Below are positions 16,911 to 26,296 of a stretch of DNA of 64,000 nucleotides, in pieces; position 1 is the first letter of the stretch, and each line of letters begins with the position of its first letter. The notes below the pieces were generated by a model. It saw only the letters and a list, made by a program, of their open reading frames with translations. It searched no databases and had not been told where the DNA came from. The stretch is taken from positions 4,123,501 to 4,187,500 of the forward strand of contig NZ_CP014168.1 in NCBI RefSeq assembly GCF_001717955.1, read 5' to 3'. Position numbers and translations under genes: made by a program. The DNA comes from Sphingomonas panacis (GTDB lineage: Bacteria > Pseudomonadota > Alphaproteobacteria > Sphingomonadales > Sphingomonadaceae).

Positions 16911-19447
16911 GGGCGCCGGGAACAGGAACCGGCGGCGGTCTCTCCTTCGCAGCGTTGCGCCGCGGTGTCGCACGAGACTCCTTTTCGGATCATCTGCCGC
17001 TTGTCGCCTGGGTCGAGGAGGAGGAAGCCTTCCTCACCATTGACGATGGCTGGGGCTATGCGTGGGAGCTGGTGCCGACGGCCTATATGTTCGCGCATGT
17101 CCAGCAGGCGCTGCTCGGGCTGCTTAACATTCATTTCGATATTGGGACGGTGCTGCAGATCCACAGCTTTGCCGATCCGCTGATCGATGATGCACTCGAT
17201 GCCTATCTCGAACTCAAGACCCGCGATGATCCGCTCATCCAGGCCTCGGCCCGGCATACATGCGATTATCTGCGCGATGGCCGGCACGGACTGGATGCCC
17301 TTCACGGCATTCCCGTGCGTAACTTTCGCACGCTGCTCTCGGTCAAGACACGGGTGCCGATGGCGAGCGATCTCAAGCGACAGATCGAGGAGCAGCTGGC
17401 CAAGCTCGGTATCCGCCGCCTGCCGCCCGAGAAGATGGTCTCCTTCTATCGGCGCGTGTTCAACGGCGTCTTCGAGGATGCGCCCGGCAGCTTCGTCACA
17501 GGCGGAAGCGACAAATTTCCGGCCCCGCCTGTCCGCAAGCAGATCATCAATGCGGGTCCCGACCTGGCGTTCGAAGGACCTGAGCTTTTCCTCGGCAACC
17601 AGGTCGCGCGGTGTCTGACACCAAAATCACTGGCGCGGCGGATCGGTGCCGAACGGGCCAATCGGCTGACCGGCGGCATGCGCGGGTCCGCTGAGGACAG
17701 CGACCAGATCGGCGGCCCCTTCCTCTACACGTTGAACGTCCTCTTCGATCATTCTCAGTTCGAGATCCACAAGCGCGCGCAGATCCTCTCCGCGCAAAAG
17801 GCGGCGGGCAGCTTCGCCGTCGAGGTCGGAAAGCAGATCGAAGAGATCGGCTGGGTTCTCGATGAGGCGGGCAATTCCCGCTTCGTACGCGTCATTCCTA
17901 CGCTGTGGGTCTTCGGGCGCGACCGGGCCCAGGCGCGGGAAATGGCGGCGCGCGCCAAGCGGCTCTGGGAGAGTGAGCCCCTGCCCTTCATGATGCAGGA
18001 AGAAAGCTATCTGCTGCCCGTGTTGCTGCCGATGAGCCTCCCGTTCGGGCTCTATCCGGACAGTCGCACCATCCGGATGCTGGAGCGTGATTTCCGGATG
18101 CCGGTCAAGGCGGCGGTGCTGATGGCTCCGATCCAGACCGACTTTCGCGGCGGCGGCCGTCCGGCGCTGCTCTACACGGGGCGCAAAGGTCAGTTGATCA
18201 CGCTCGACCTCTTCGACCAGCGCATCAACAACTATAATTTCATCGTGTCCGCCGAGTCCGGCGCCGGCAAGAGCTTCCTGCTCAACAACCTGTGCCAGCA
18301 ATATTATGCGAGCGGCGCGCTCATTCGCATCATCGACATCGGTGGCAGCTACCGCAAGCTCTGCGCCTTGTGCTCCGGCCGGTATATCGATGTCGGCGAG
18401 GAAAAGCTGGTCCTCAACCCGTTCGACATGGGCTTTGCCTTGGATGGCGACGATCGCCAGTCGGCGATCAGCATGGCCGTTGCGATCGTCGCGGAGATGG
18501 CGAATGCCGCCACCCGTAAGGGCGTCTCCACGTCGGAATGGAACCTGTTGAAATCGGCCGTCCAATGGACGATCGATGCTGGCCGCGCCGAAGAAGGCAT
18601 CGATGCGGTTCGCGAATGGCTGGGCGCCTATCCCGCCAACACCGCGAGTGATCTGGACAAGGTCGAGCATCTCGTTCCCGCGGCGCGCGAACTCGCCTTC
18701 AACCTCCGGGATTTCGGCAGTGCGGGAGCCTATGGCCATTATTTCAACGGGCCGTCGACGTTCGACATCTCATCCGACGAATTCGTCGTGCTGGAGCTCG
18801 AACGGCTCAAAAACATGCCCGACCTCTTCAACGTGGTCGTCATGGTCGTCGTCAATGCGGTGACGCAGGAGCTCTACCTCTCCGCGCGCGATCGGCCCCG
18901 CTTTGTGCTGTGCGACGAGGCGGCCCAGTTCATGACGCGGACCGACGGGCAGGATCTGAGCCGGCTCGCCGAGGCCTTCGGCCAGGGCTATCGCCGCGCG
19001 CGCAAATATCAGGGTTCGTTCGGCATCGTCATGCAGTCGATGAACGATCTGCTGCTGTTCGGTGGGACCGGGCAGGTGATTCTGGAGAATGCCGCGACCC
19101 GCTTCCTATTGCAGGGTTCAACCTATGACAAGGCGGTCGAGAACAAGATACTCGATTATTCCGGCTTCGTCCTCGACCTGCTGAAATCGGTCCGGAACAA
19201 CAAGCCCAACTATTCCGAGGTCTTCATCGACTCCCCGCTTGGCCTCGGCATCGCGCGGCTCGTCGTCGATCCCTTCAGCTACTGGATCAACACCAGCGCG
19301 CCCCAGGAGGTCGCCGCTTTCGAAGCCCTGCTGCGGGCCGGTCGATCCCCGCTCGAGGCGGTCTGTGAACTGGCGGGCGTCGACCCCCGGGAGATCCTCG
19401 GGCCGAACGCGGCTCCTCCGCCCGCATATCTCAAGGAGACGGCGTGA
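16907..19447 (+). CDS. traC: TraC ATPase of type IV secretion
   Basis: 846 residues, the size of F TraC. The N-terminal half is the TraC/VirB4 membrane-associated region; the C-terminal half is a RecA-like ATPase with Walker A ESGAGKSFLLNN and Walker B PRFVLCDEAAQFM. It energises pilus extension and substrate passage at the inner membrane. ATGA overlaps tie it to traV before and to a small gene after. Confidence 0.95.
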   Translation: MRAPGTGTGGGLSFAALRRGVARDSFSDHLPLVAWVEEEEAFLTIDDGWGYAWELVPTAYMFAHVQQALLGLLNIHFDIGTVLQIHSFADPLIDDALDAYLELKTRDDPLIQASARHTCDYLRDGRHGLDALHGIPVRNFRTLLSVKTRVPMASDLKRQIEEQLAKLGIRRLPPEKMVSFYRRVFNGVFEDAPGSFVTGGSDKFPAPPVRKQIINAGPDLAFEGPELFLGNQVARCLTPKSLARRIGAERANRLTGGMRGSAEDSDQIGGPFLYTLNVLFDHSQFEIHKRAQILSAQKAAGSFAVEVGKQIEEIGWVLDEAGNSRFVRVIPTLWVFGRDRAQAREMAARAKRLWESEPLPFMMQEESYLLPVLLPMSLPFGLYPDSRTIRMLERDFRMPVKAAVLMAPIQTDFRGGGRPALLYTGRKGQLITLDLFDQRINNYNFIVSAESGAGKSFLLNNLCQQYYASGALIRIIDIGGSYRKLCALCSGRYIDVGEEKLVLNPFDMGFALDGDDRQSAISMAVAIVAEMANAATRKGVSTSEWNLLKSAVQWTIDAGRAEEGIDAVREWLGAYPANTASDLDKVEHLVPAARELAFNLRDFGSAGAYGHYFNGPSTFDISSDEFVVLELERLKNMPDLFNVVVMVVVNAVTQELYLSARDRPRFVLCDEAAQFMTRTDGQDLSRLAEAFGQGYRRARKYQGSFGIVMQSMNDLLLFGGTGQVILENAATRFLLQGSTYDKAVENKILDYSGFVLDLLKSVRNNKPNYSEVFIDSPLGLGIARLVVDPFSYWINTSAPQEVAAFEALLRAGRSPLEAVCELAGVDPREILGPNAAPPPAYLKETA

Positions 19448-19776
19448 TGTTCAAGCACAAGCCCCATCCCGATCAGATGACGCTGGAACTCGGCAAGGAC
19501 GCGGAGCTCGAGCGGATTATCGAGGTCCGCGCCGCGATCCGCGCCGAAAACGACGCAATGCGCTGGCGATTCCGCCTCATCGTCCTCGAGACGTTCATGA
19601 TGTCGGGACTAGTGCTGGCGGCCGGTCTTGCCCTCAATCAACCCACAGCGCTCGTCCTGCGCGGCGCGCTCATCGTGGGAGCAGCCTGCTTTGCAAGCGG
19701 CATCCTGCTGATCGGGCTGTCAGGTGCGACCGGCCTGCTCGTATCCCGGTATCGCCGGTGGCGGAGGGCGAAATGA
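19444..19776 (+). CDS. Small membrane protein between traC and traW
   Basis: 110 residues. A charged N-terminus of about 45 residues is followed by two membrane helices (LIVLETFMMSGLVLAAGLAL and ALIVGAACFASGILLIGL) and a basic end. Starts at ATG 19444 overlapping traC. F has trbI in this interval, but I see no convincing TrbI features. Translation is coupled to both neighbours. Confidence 0.65.
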   Translation: MMFKHKPHPDQMTLELGKDAELERIIEVRAAIRAENDAMRWRFRLIVLETFMMSGLVLAAGLALNQPTALVLRGALIVGAACFASGILLIGLSGATGLLVSRYRRWRRAK

Positions 19777-20165
19777 TCAGGGTTTCCCTCGCCCAGGATT
19801 CCGTGGAACGGCTTCGTCGTGACCCGGAGCCACGCCGGGCCGACGAGACCCTCTACGACTATCTGGTGCGCTCGCGCCACGAAATGGGCGTGGAGTTGGC
19901 CGCGTTGCGCGCACTTTCGGATGCGCAGGCCGACAGCCTGGGCGCATTGAGACGTCGCATGCACAATGTCCTGCTCGGGCAAGCCTATGTCCTGACGGCT
20001 GCCTGGGCGGGCGTGACCTCCGCGCTGCCGACCGCGCCCGCGCATCCTTTGCGTTGCAGTTTGATGGTGGGCCTTGTCGCTCTGCTGAGCGGCCACGCCC
20101 TCATCGCTGGTGCGCGTATCGCCGAACGCCTGGCCGGCGTCGTCACCGCATGGCGGCGCACATGA
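19773..20165 (+). CDS. Small membrane protein between traC and traW
   Basis: 130 residues from ATG 19773, overlapping the previous stop by ATGA and with GGAGGG upstream; the longer open frame from 19239 is only traC in another frame. The N-terminal 70 residues are charged and helical (LYDYLVRSRHEMGVELAAL), then come two hydrophobic segments (VLTAAWAGVTSALPTA, LMVGLVALLSGHALIAG). Size and topology are compatible with a TrbI analogue, but no sequence motif supports it. Confidence 0.6.
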   Translation: MIRVSLAQDSVERLRRDPEPRRADETLYDYLVRSRHEMGVELAALRALSDAQADSLGALRRRMHNVLLGQAYVLTAAWAGVTSALPTAPAHPLRCSLMVGLVALLSGHALIAGARIAERLAGVVTAWRRT

Positions 20166-20398
20166 GAGGCATCTTCTCCTCGCAACCCGGACAAGCGGCG
20201 ATCCGCCTTCTCGTCGGCACGCATCTCCTGCTTCTGGTGCAGGCCGCCCTTGTCATGTGGTCGGCGCCGGATCTGGGCGGGCTGCGCGCCCTGGTCGCGA
20301 TGATTTTCGCCCTCGCGCTCGCCGCCTTCATCTGCGCCGTTCGCGGTGAGAATGGCGACGATCGCCCCCATTGGCGGAGGCGGATCCGTGGCAAATAA
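20162..20398 (+). CDS. Small membrane protein between traC and traW
   Basis: 78 residues from ATG 20162 (ATGA overlap with the preceding gene). Two predicted membrane helices (AIRLLVGTHLLLLVQAALVM, ALVAMIFALALAAFICAV) and a basic tail. Function unknown. Its 3' end overlaps the GTG start of traW by 11 bp. Confidence 0.6.
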   Translation: MRGIFSSQPGQAAIRLLVGTHLLLLVQAALVMWSAPDLGGLRALVAMIFALALAAFICAVRGENGDDRPHWRRRIRGK

Positions 20399-21050
20399 CG
20401 ACCTCCACCCGCAGGGCTGGCGCATCGTCGTATTCCAGTCGACGCTCATCGCCGGCCTCATCGCAGGCGCAATATTGCTCGCTTCGGTCGCGCATGCCGA
20501 CACGGCAACGATCGGCCGGACCTGGCCGATCGTCGAACCTGACGCCATGGCCGAGATCGAGGCACGCGCGGCACGTCAGCCGGCGAACATGGCCGAGAAG
20601 TTCGGACCACGATCCGGGTGGAGCGCGCTCAAGGGCGCCACGCTCGGCACGGCAAACGCGGACAGGGTTCGTAGCGTCGTTCCCTTTTATACGCTCGATA
20701 CCGAAATCCGGCTTCCCGACGGCAAGCTGCTCTATCCCAAGGGCTTCACCTTCAATCCGCTCACCTATGTCACGCTCCCCCAGCGGCTCGTCATCGTCCA
20801 CCCGCGCGACCTTGGCTGGGCGACCAGGACGGCGGCACTTACCGACTGGATCATCCTGACGGGCGGCGATGCCTCCGGACAGGATGCCCTTTCGCTCAGC
20901 GAGAAGGTCGGCCGCCCGCTGTTCATCCTCGAAGAGCGGATGAAGGAGCGCCTTGGCCTCACGGTCGCGCCAGTGATGGTCCGGCAGGTCGGGCAGAAGC
21001 TCGAGCTGACCGAAGTGCGCATCGATCGAAAGGGAGGGCGTCCCCAATGA
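20388..21050 (+). CDS. traW: TraW-like pilus assembly protein
   Basis: About 220 residues from GTG 20388, preceded by GGCGGAGG; ATG 20346 is in frame but gives an unnatural leader. A signal-like helix (FQSTLIAGLIAGAILLASVAHA) precedes a periplasmic domain with the TraW features IGRTWPIVEPDAMAEIEARA and the long FNPLTYVTLPQRLVIVHPRD stretch. TraW cooperates with TrbC and TraU in pilus assembly. Confidence 0.88.
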   Translation: MANNDLHPQGWRIVVFQSTLIAGLIAGAILLASVAHADTATIGRTWPIVEPDAMAEIEARAARQPANMAEKFGPRSGWSALKGATLGTANADRVRSVVPFYTLDTEIRLPDGKLLYPKGFTFNPLTYVTLPQRLVIVHPRDLGWATRTAALTDWIILTGGDASGQDALSLSEKVGRPLFILEERMKERLGLTVAPVMVRQVGQKLELTEVRIDRKGGRPQ

Positions 21051-22063
21051 GCCGACTTGCCTCCACCTTGCGCGCCAGTGCCGCCGCGGTCCTCGTGGCC
21101 TTGCTGGCGCCGGCCAGCCCCGCCCACGCCTCCAAATGCGAGACGGGGACCATCTTCAATCCCGTGACCAAGGTCCGGTGGAACTGCATCTTCCCGATCA
21201 CCATCGGGGGCGTGCGGGTCGGCAGCTTCGACAAGCTCGACAAGGGACTCGATGCTCAGTCGGCATCAAAGCCGCTCTGCGCCTGCCGCAAGGGCGTCAC
21301 ATTCTGGTTCGGTGTCAAGGTCTCGTTCTGGAGTCCGAGCCGCATGGTCGACGTCGTGACCGAACCGGGCTGCATGATGGCCCTGGGCGTCGACCTTCTG
21401 CCCACCGGCGGCAAGCTCCAGGGCAGTCAGTCGTCCATCTCGGACGGGACCAACACGCGCAAGATGTTCGCCCAGGCGCACTATTACATCTCGCCGGTCT
21501 GGAAGATGCTCGACATGTTCACCGACCTGCCGTGCATCGAGGACGACGGCTTCGACGTCGCGATGATCACGGAGGTGCTGCCGACCTGGCAGTCGGGGAC
21601 GCTGGGTGCGATCATCCAGCCCGAAGGCATACTTTTCGGAAATCCCGCCGCTGGCCTCGCCTGCATGGCGGATAGCGCCGCGGCCGCCGCGGGGAAGGTC
21701 ATCGACCCCCTGTTCTGGTGCATGGGCAGCTGGGGCGCGACCTATCCCGTCGCCGGCGACATCCACTTCGACGACAGCGTCGAGGCCTGGGCGGGCCTTG
21801 CCGCACGCTCCACGTTCATGATGGGCCGCCTTGGCGCGCTCACCATATCCTCGTCCGACGGCTGCTCGTTCAAGCCGCAGCCGATCTGGACCAAGTCCCG
21901 CTACAAACTCCAGATCATGGAGCCCGTAAAGGGCGGGAAATGCGTCAACATCGGTCGTCCCGGCGCGCTCTGGTCCTCGGGCAAACATGCGCCCGGCAAG
22001 GACAACGCGCAGTTCATGCTTTTCGAAAAGGTCATTTGTTGTGCCGGTATATCCACGCCTTGA
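21047..22063 (+). CDS. traU: TraU-like transfer protein
   Basis: 338 residues, signal peptide ending PAHAS, then a Cys-rich periplasmic protein with the TraU features CETGTIFNPVTKVRWNCIFP, CACRKGVTFWFGVKVSFW, EPGCMMALG and WCMGSWGATYP. F TraU is 330 residues. It takes part in DNA transfer more than in pilus formation and needs disulfides, fitting the DsbC-like gene in the operon. Starts at ATG 21047 within the end of traW. Confidence 0.93.
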   Translation: MSRLASTLRASAAAVLVALLAPASPAHASKCETGTIFNPVTKVRWNCIFPITIGGVRVGSFDKLDKGLDAQSASKPLCACRKGVTFWFGVKVSFWSPSRMVDVVTEPGCMMALGVDLLPTGGKLQGSQSSISDGTNTRKMFAQAHYYISPVWKMLDMFTDLPCIEDDGFDVAMITEVLPTWQSGTLGAIIQPEGILFGNPAAGLACMADSAAAAAGKVIDPLFWCMGSWGATYPVAGDIHFDDSVEAWAGLAARSTFMMGRLGALTISSSDGCSFKPQPIWTKSRYKLQIMEPVKGGKCVNIGRPGALWSSGKHAPGKDNAQFMLFEKVICCAGISTP

Positions 22064-22406
22064 ATGCGGCGCGGCACCGGTATCCCCGGACCGTTCCGCA
22101 CATGCCGAGGGCCGGCCGCAGCCTGCCCGCCACAGCCTGCAAGGCTGCCCGGATCTGTGCGAGCGGGGGGCAGCGCTGCCAGCCCCATGCGGCGCTGCCC
22201 CAACCCCGGTCAGCACGGCCGGTCCAGCCTCGATGGATGCGGCTCCCCCCGCCGCGCTTGTCCGGGCAACGGCCGTGCTGACCACCTTCGAGGGACAGGC
22301 CGTGTTCCGGACACTGGCCTCGACCGCCGGGGCGCCGTCGCCAGGCGCAATCTTCCGCCTGCGCCGCGGATCGCGGACGCACATCGGCAGGCGAGACATC
22401 CCATGA
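22041..22406 (+). CDS. Possible small protein between traU and traN
   Basis: The 340-bp gap between traU and traN holds a frame from GTG 22041 (AAAGG upstream) to TGA 22406, whose stop overlaps the traN ATG as ATGA, the coupling seen throughout this operon. The 121-residue product is Ala/Pro-rich at the start and basic at the end and matches no family. The traN frame is also open through the gap, so coding potential is uncertain. Confidence 0.3.
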   Translation: MPVYPRLECGAAPVSPDRSAHAEGRPQPARHSLQGCPDLCERGAALPAPCGAAPTPVSTAGPASMDAAPPAALVRATAVLTTFEGQAVFRTLASTAGAPSPGAIFRLRRGSRTHIGRRDIP

Positions 22407-24337
22407 AGCCGGCATGGCTACTCCTTGCCGCAATCGCGCTTCTCGCGTCGATACCGGCAGCGGCTCAGACCGTGGAGGACCGTGCCCGCGCGGCAGCCGA
22501 GGCGGCACGGGCGAAGACGGGAGACAGCGACGCCCTGCAGCAGAATTACGTAACGCCGGGTCTGGCGGGGCAGCCCATCGCAACGATCGACAACAGCCGG
22601 ACTTTCAACCCCAACATCGCCTGCCAGAAGACGGCGACGGTTCTCGAACTGCTCGCGCAGCCTGTTTCGACCGGCGACATCGGAACCCTCCGGGTATCGC
22701 GAGACAAGGATCTGGATGGAAGCGTCGACCAGACGCTGAACCTGCCGATGTCGGTCTCGGGGATCTGCGCCAACGGTGTGATCTCCTGCCAGCCCGGCAG
22801 CTGGAACGGGTGCCACAGCTTCAAATGGGACGTGGCGCCATCCGGCGACCTCAAGCTCACGGAAGTCGATCTTACGCAGCTTGCCGGCTGCTATTGCGTC
22901 AACAACAGCTGCGGCACCAATCTGGTGTGGGGCAACATGGCTTCGGTCCTGAAGGACCTGGGCGGCGGCGTGATCGGAGCGCTGACGACCGCGGACCCTC
23001 GCATCGGTATCGCCCAGGCCGTGATTGACGGTCTGGTCATTCGATATGTCGGCGCGCAGACGACCGCGTGCGCCGCTAGCCCTTCGATCGGCCAGACCGC
23101 CTATCGCGCCAATCCCGCCGCAATCCAGGGCGACGCCGCCAGCGCCGCGGCGTCCAACAGCATCTTCCAGGCGCTGGTCGCCTCGCCGGCCGGCGTCGGC
23201 AAAGCCGAGACGGTGCGGGCCTGCACGATCGCACGCGAAGTGACGCTGAACGAGGTCAAGATCGAGGACGTGATCGAGCGGGCTTCGGGTGGGTATGGAA
23301 CCTATGCTTACGATCCCCAGACGGTCGCGTTCATGATGGGATCGCCAAGCGGCAGGAGCCTAAAGGGCGGCAAATGCGGCATTTTCGATTTTCGGATGAC
23401 ACTGCACGTGGCGGATCCTGCGCGACTTAGGGATGTCCGGCTCACTTCGTTTGCCGCCGATGACTGGGCACAGGTGCGCATCGATGGCCAACAGATTGGT
23501 TCAGGACCCCAGAACTGGACAGGCATGGGCTTGCCTCCGGGGAAATGCGAGAAGAACGGCACTTTTTACGCCTATCCCAATGTCGATTTGAAGCCGTGGC
23601 TTACCGCGGGGGATCACGAAATCTGGCTTCGCGTCGCCGTCGGCGACGAGGGGAACGCATTCGCCATGGTCCAGGCGACGGTCGACACGACCTGCGAAAC
23701 ATCCGAACGTCTGATCGACCTCTGCTCGGGCTATGCAGGGGACGCGAAATGTCGCCTCGACAATGAGACGGTCGATGGCGTCGTCACGTTCCGCAATGGC
23801 GTAGGCACCGGCCTCACGCCCATACGCCAGACGCGACTCTTTGAACGCGGCGCGTGCTCGCTTACTATTGCGCGCGACTATTTCCTGCGCGAACGCAGCT
23901 ATCGGTGCTCGATCGACACCGGCACCCTGCCGGAGCCCGACCTGAGTCGCGGCGCCTATATCATCGACCATTCGACCGAAACGCTTCTGGCCGACCGCGT
24001 GAAAACGGGTGACGGGAGCTATTCGACCTCGTCGCAGCCCTTTGCCCTTCCCGACCGTGGATCGGTGCCGGCGTGCGAGGCAATCTGCAAGACCCGCGCT
24101 CCCAAGGCGAACACGGAAGCGGCGGTGGATGGTGTCGTCGGCGCGAAGCAGAACAGTCCGACCGGATGGGACACCTTCTACCACGCCTGTTCGACCGACA
24201 ATGTTTGCCCGACCGGCCCCGGCGAGGAAGTGGTGTCGGCTTGTGGGTGTCTTGATGATTTTCCCGAAGCCGTGGTGATGATGCAGACCGTTCGCTTGGG
24301 CGGTGCCGATCTCATCTGCACCTCGGAGGCCCGGTGA
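22403..24337 (+). CDS. traN: TraN-like protein, N-terminal and middle part
   Basis: 644 residues from ATG 22403 with signal MKPAWLLLAAIALLASIPAAAQ; the frame is open upstream to 22064 but without a credible leader there. Many Cys residues occur in pairs (GCYCVNNSCGTNL, LIDLCSGYAGDAKC, CACEAICK-like, ACGCLDD), as in TraN, the outer-membrane mating-pair stabiliser. The conserved Cys-rich C-terminal module of TraN (CCFNTKL, IIQEQGRPQLKSF) is not here but in the next gene, 4 bp overlapped. The protein therefore looks like the first half of a split TraN. Confidence 0.8.
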   Translation: MKPAWLLLAAIALLASIPAAAQTVEDRARAAAEAARAKTGDSDALQQNYVTPGLAGQPIATIDNSRTFNPNIACQKTATVLELLAQPVSTGDIGTLRVSRDKDLDGSVDQTLNLPMSVSGICANGVISCQPGSWNGCHSFKWDVAPSGDLKLTEVDLTQLAGCYCVNNSCGTNLVWGNMASVLKDLGGGVIGALTTADPRIGIAQAVIDGLVIRYVGAQTTACAASPSIGQTAYRANPAAIQGDAASAAASNSIFQALVASPAGVGKAETVRACTIAREVTLNEVKIEDVIERASGGYGTYAYDPQTVAFMMGSPSGRSLKGGKCGIFDFRMTLHVADPARLRDVRLTSFAADDWAQVRIDGQQIGSGPQNWTGMGLPPGKCEKNGTFYAYPNVDLKPWLTAGDHEIWLRVAVGDEGNAFAMVQATVDTTCETSERLIDLCSGYAGDAKCRLDNETVDGVVTFRNGVGTGLTPIRQTRLFERGACSLTIARDYFLRERSYRCSIDTGTLPEPDLSRGAYIIDHSTETLLADRVKTGDGSYSTSSQPFALPDRGSVPACEAICKTRAPKANTEAAVDGVVGAKQNSPTGWDTFYHACSTDNVCPTGPGEEVVSACGCLDDFPEAVVMMQTVRLGGADLICTSEAR

Positions 24338-25443
24338 TGCGCTTCGTGCCCCTCCTCCCTTCCCCGCTCGCCATTGTCGCACTCGCCACGTTCGTCCTGG
24401 CCGCCGTGGCACCCGCGCCCGCGAGCGCGCAGCAGCTATGCGCCGCCGATCTGAACGGCAACGGCGACGCGGACGATCCTGGCGAGACGGCGAGCTGCAA
24501 TCTGACGGCCGACGGGGGTTGGCAGTGCCCGATCCAGGCTGTCGCTTGCACGCTCACGGCGCCTGATACTTATACGTGCCCGCTTGGACCGGACCATGGC
24601 TGCGCCGAACCGGCCAGTGGCGGCGCACCGACCTGTTCCCCCAACGCCTGCGTCGATACGTCCGTGACGCCGATCGTCGATGAGCCGGTCATCGACGATC
24701 CCGGAACACCTGCGGATGGAGCGGTCGATGCCGATGGCAATTGCCTTGGTTCGATCGAGATTTTCTCGGGACGTGCGGCTCGCTGCCGGCCCGCTGGCCT
24801 CAAGACGACATTCCAGAACTGCTGCAAGGACAAGGGCAAGATCGTCAAGGACGGCATGGGTGGCTCGATCTCGTCGATCGGCACCAAGATCGCCGTCGCC
24901 AAGGGCGTGTTCACTGGCATGAAGGCCGCCTATGCGGCGTTCAAGGCCGGGGCGACCGCCAGCCAGGCGGCCAGTGCCGGCGCCAATGCCATCATCGTGG
25001 GTATCGATCCGACCTCGATCGCGATCAGCCTCGCGATCAACTTCATGATGGATTTCCTGCTTTCGGGCTGCGACCAGCAGGACATGGAAGTGGGCATGCT
25101 GCGCGGGTCGGGCATGTGCCACGAAATCGGCACCTATTGCTCCTCGAAGATCCTCGGCATCTGCATCCAGAAGTCCACGGGGCATTGTTGCTTCAACACA
25201 AAGCTCGGCCGTATCATCCAGGAACAGGGCCGGCCGCAACTCAAGAGCTTCAACGGCATCGGCTGGGGCACCGCCAAGCAACCCTATTGCCGTGGCTTCA
25301 CGCCGGAAGAGTTTCAGTCCCTCGATTTCAGCAAGATGGACCTCTCCGAATATTATTCCGAGATCGAGGCCAAGGCCCAGGCCGACATTCAGATCGATAT
25401 GAAGGGTAAGATCGATGCCTACATGCAGGTCATCGGGCGCTAG
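24334..25443 (+). CDS. traN: TraN-like protein, C-terminal module as separate gene
   Basis: 369 residues with its own signal peptide ending APASAQQ and an N-terminal Asp/Cys-rich part (CAADLNGNGDADDPGE). From about residue 165 it matches the end of TraN: QNCCKDKGKI, CHEIGTYCSSKILGICIQKS, HCCFNTKLGRIIQEQGRPQL. In F these are the C-terminus of a single 602-residue TraN. Here it has its own leader and start, ATGA-coupled to the first piece, so the two exported products presumably assemble or have diverged in role. Confidence 0.82.
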   Translation: MMRFVPLLPSPLAIVALATFVLAAVAPAPASAQQLCAADLNGNGDADDPGETASCNLTADGGWQCPIQAVACTLTAPDTYTCPLGPDHGCAEPASGGAPTCSPNACVDTSVTPIVDEPVIDDPGTPADGAVDADGNCLGSIEIFSGRAARCRPAGLKTTFQNCCKDKGKIVKDGMGGSISSIGTKIAVAKGVFTGMKAAYAAFKAGATASQAASAGANAIIVGIDPTSIAISLAINFMMDFLLSGCDQQDMEVGMLRGSGMCHEIGTYCSSKILGICIQKSTGHCCFNTKLGRIIQEQGRPQLKSFNGIGWGTAKQPYCRGFTPEEFQSLDFSKMDLSEYYSEIEAKAQADIQIDMKGKIDAYMQVIGR

Positions 25444-26296
25444 CGCGCGTCGCGTGCTCGAGCTCGCCTTGTTGATGCTCCTCTCCACGTCTGCGCTAGC
25501 GCAGGACAGCCGTTCCGCGGGCAATGCGCGCGATCGGGCGGCCGATGAAGGCGACGCCGCCATGGAGCGGCTGCGCGGTGCCGTCGCTCGGCAAAAGCAG
25601 GCAGCGCCGGCAACCGGACCGGCCGCGCTCCCGGCGCTACCGGAAGAGACCAGGCGCCGCGCGTTCGACGGGTTACGCAAACGCGCGCCCTCGCCGGCAA
25701 TGGGCGCACGCGCTCGTGCTGCGCTCGAGAAGGGTAAGGACGCAATGGTCGCCGAGCGCGAAGCGATGGCAAGGCGGCTCGGCCAGGCCCTTGGGCTGGA
25801 ACCGCCCGACATGAAGGCGGTCGCCGGCATCGCCGCGCCGCCGGCCAGCAAGGGCTGGGTGCCGGTATTGTTTGTCTCATCGTCGATGCCGGTGACGACG
25901 CTTCGCACCTATGCTGCGCAGCTTGAGAAGGCGCACGGCGTCATCGCTTTTCGCGGAATGCCGGGTGGGCTGACCAAGGTCGGCCCGATGGCGAAACTGT
26001 CAGCCGAGATCCTCCGCCTTGATCCGGGCTGCCAGGGTCCTGCCTGCGCCATGCGCGACGTCCAGCTCATCGTCGATCCGCTCATCTTCCGTCAGCACGC
26101 CGTCGTGCGTGTACCGGCCCTTGCAATGGTGCCGGGTGATCCCGCCCAGTCCTATTGTGAGCGGGACGAAGAAAGTCCGCGCGCGACGCACGTCATTTAT
26201 GGCGACGCCGCCCTCTCCGGACTTCTGGAGGAATATTCCCGCCTCGGCGGCAAGCAGGAGGTTCGCGATGCTCAGTCTCGCCTTCGCTGCTGCTAA
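25415..26296 (+). CDS. trbC: TrbC-like pilin assembly protein, F type
   Basis: 293 residues; the ATG at 25415 overlaps the preceding gene and a GTG 13 codons later is an alternative. A signal peptide (LALLMLLSTSALAQ) and a charged helical region are followed by the TrbC domain: VPVLFVSSSMPVTTLRTYAA, GVIAFRGMPGG, LIVDPLIFRQHAVVRVPALA. F-type TrbC works with TraW in the periplasm. Ends with a Cys pair, RLRCC. Confidence 0.87.
   Translation: MPTCRSSGASARRVLELALLMLLSTSALAQDSRSAGNARDRAADEGDAAMERLRGAVARQKQAAPATGPAALPALPEETRRRAFDGLRKRAPSPAMGARARAALEKGKDAMVAEREAMARRLGQALGLEPPDMKAVAGIAAPPASKGWVPVLFVSSSMPVTTLRTYAAQLEKAHGVIAFRGMPGGLTKVGPMAKLSAEILRLDPGCQGPACAMRDVQLIVDPLIFRQHAVVRVPALAMVPGDPAQSYCERDEESPRATHVIYGDAALSGLLEEYSRLGGKQEVRDAQSRLRCC

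Noticed and set aside
22064..22402. N-terminal extension of traN to 22064
   Set aside because: The added residues are Arg/Pro/Gly-rich without signal features; the proper signal peptide begins at 22403.
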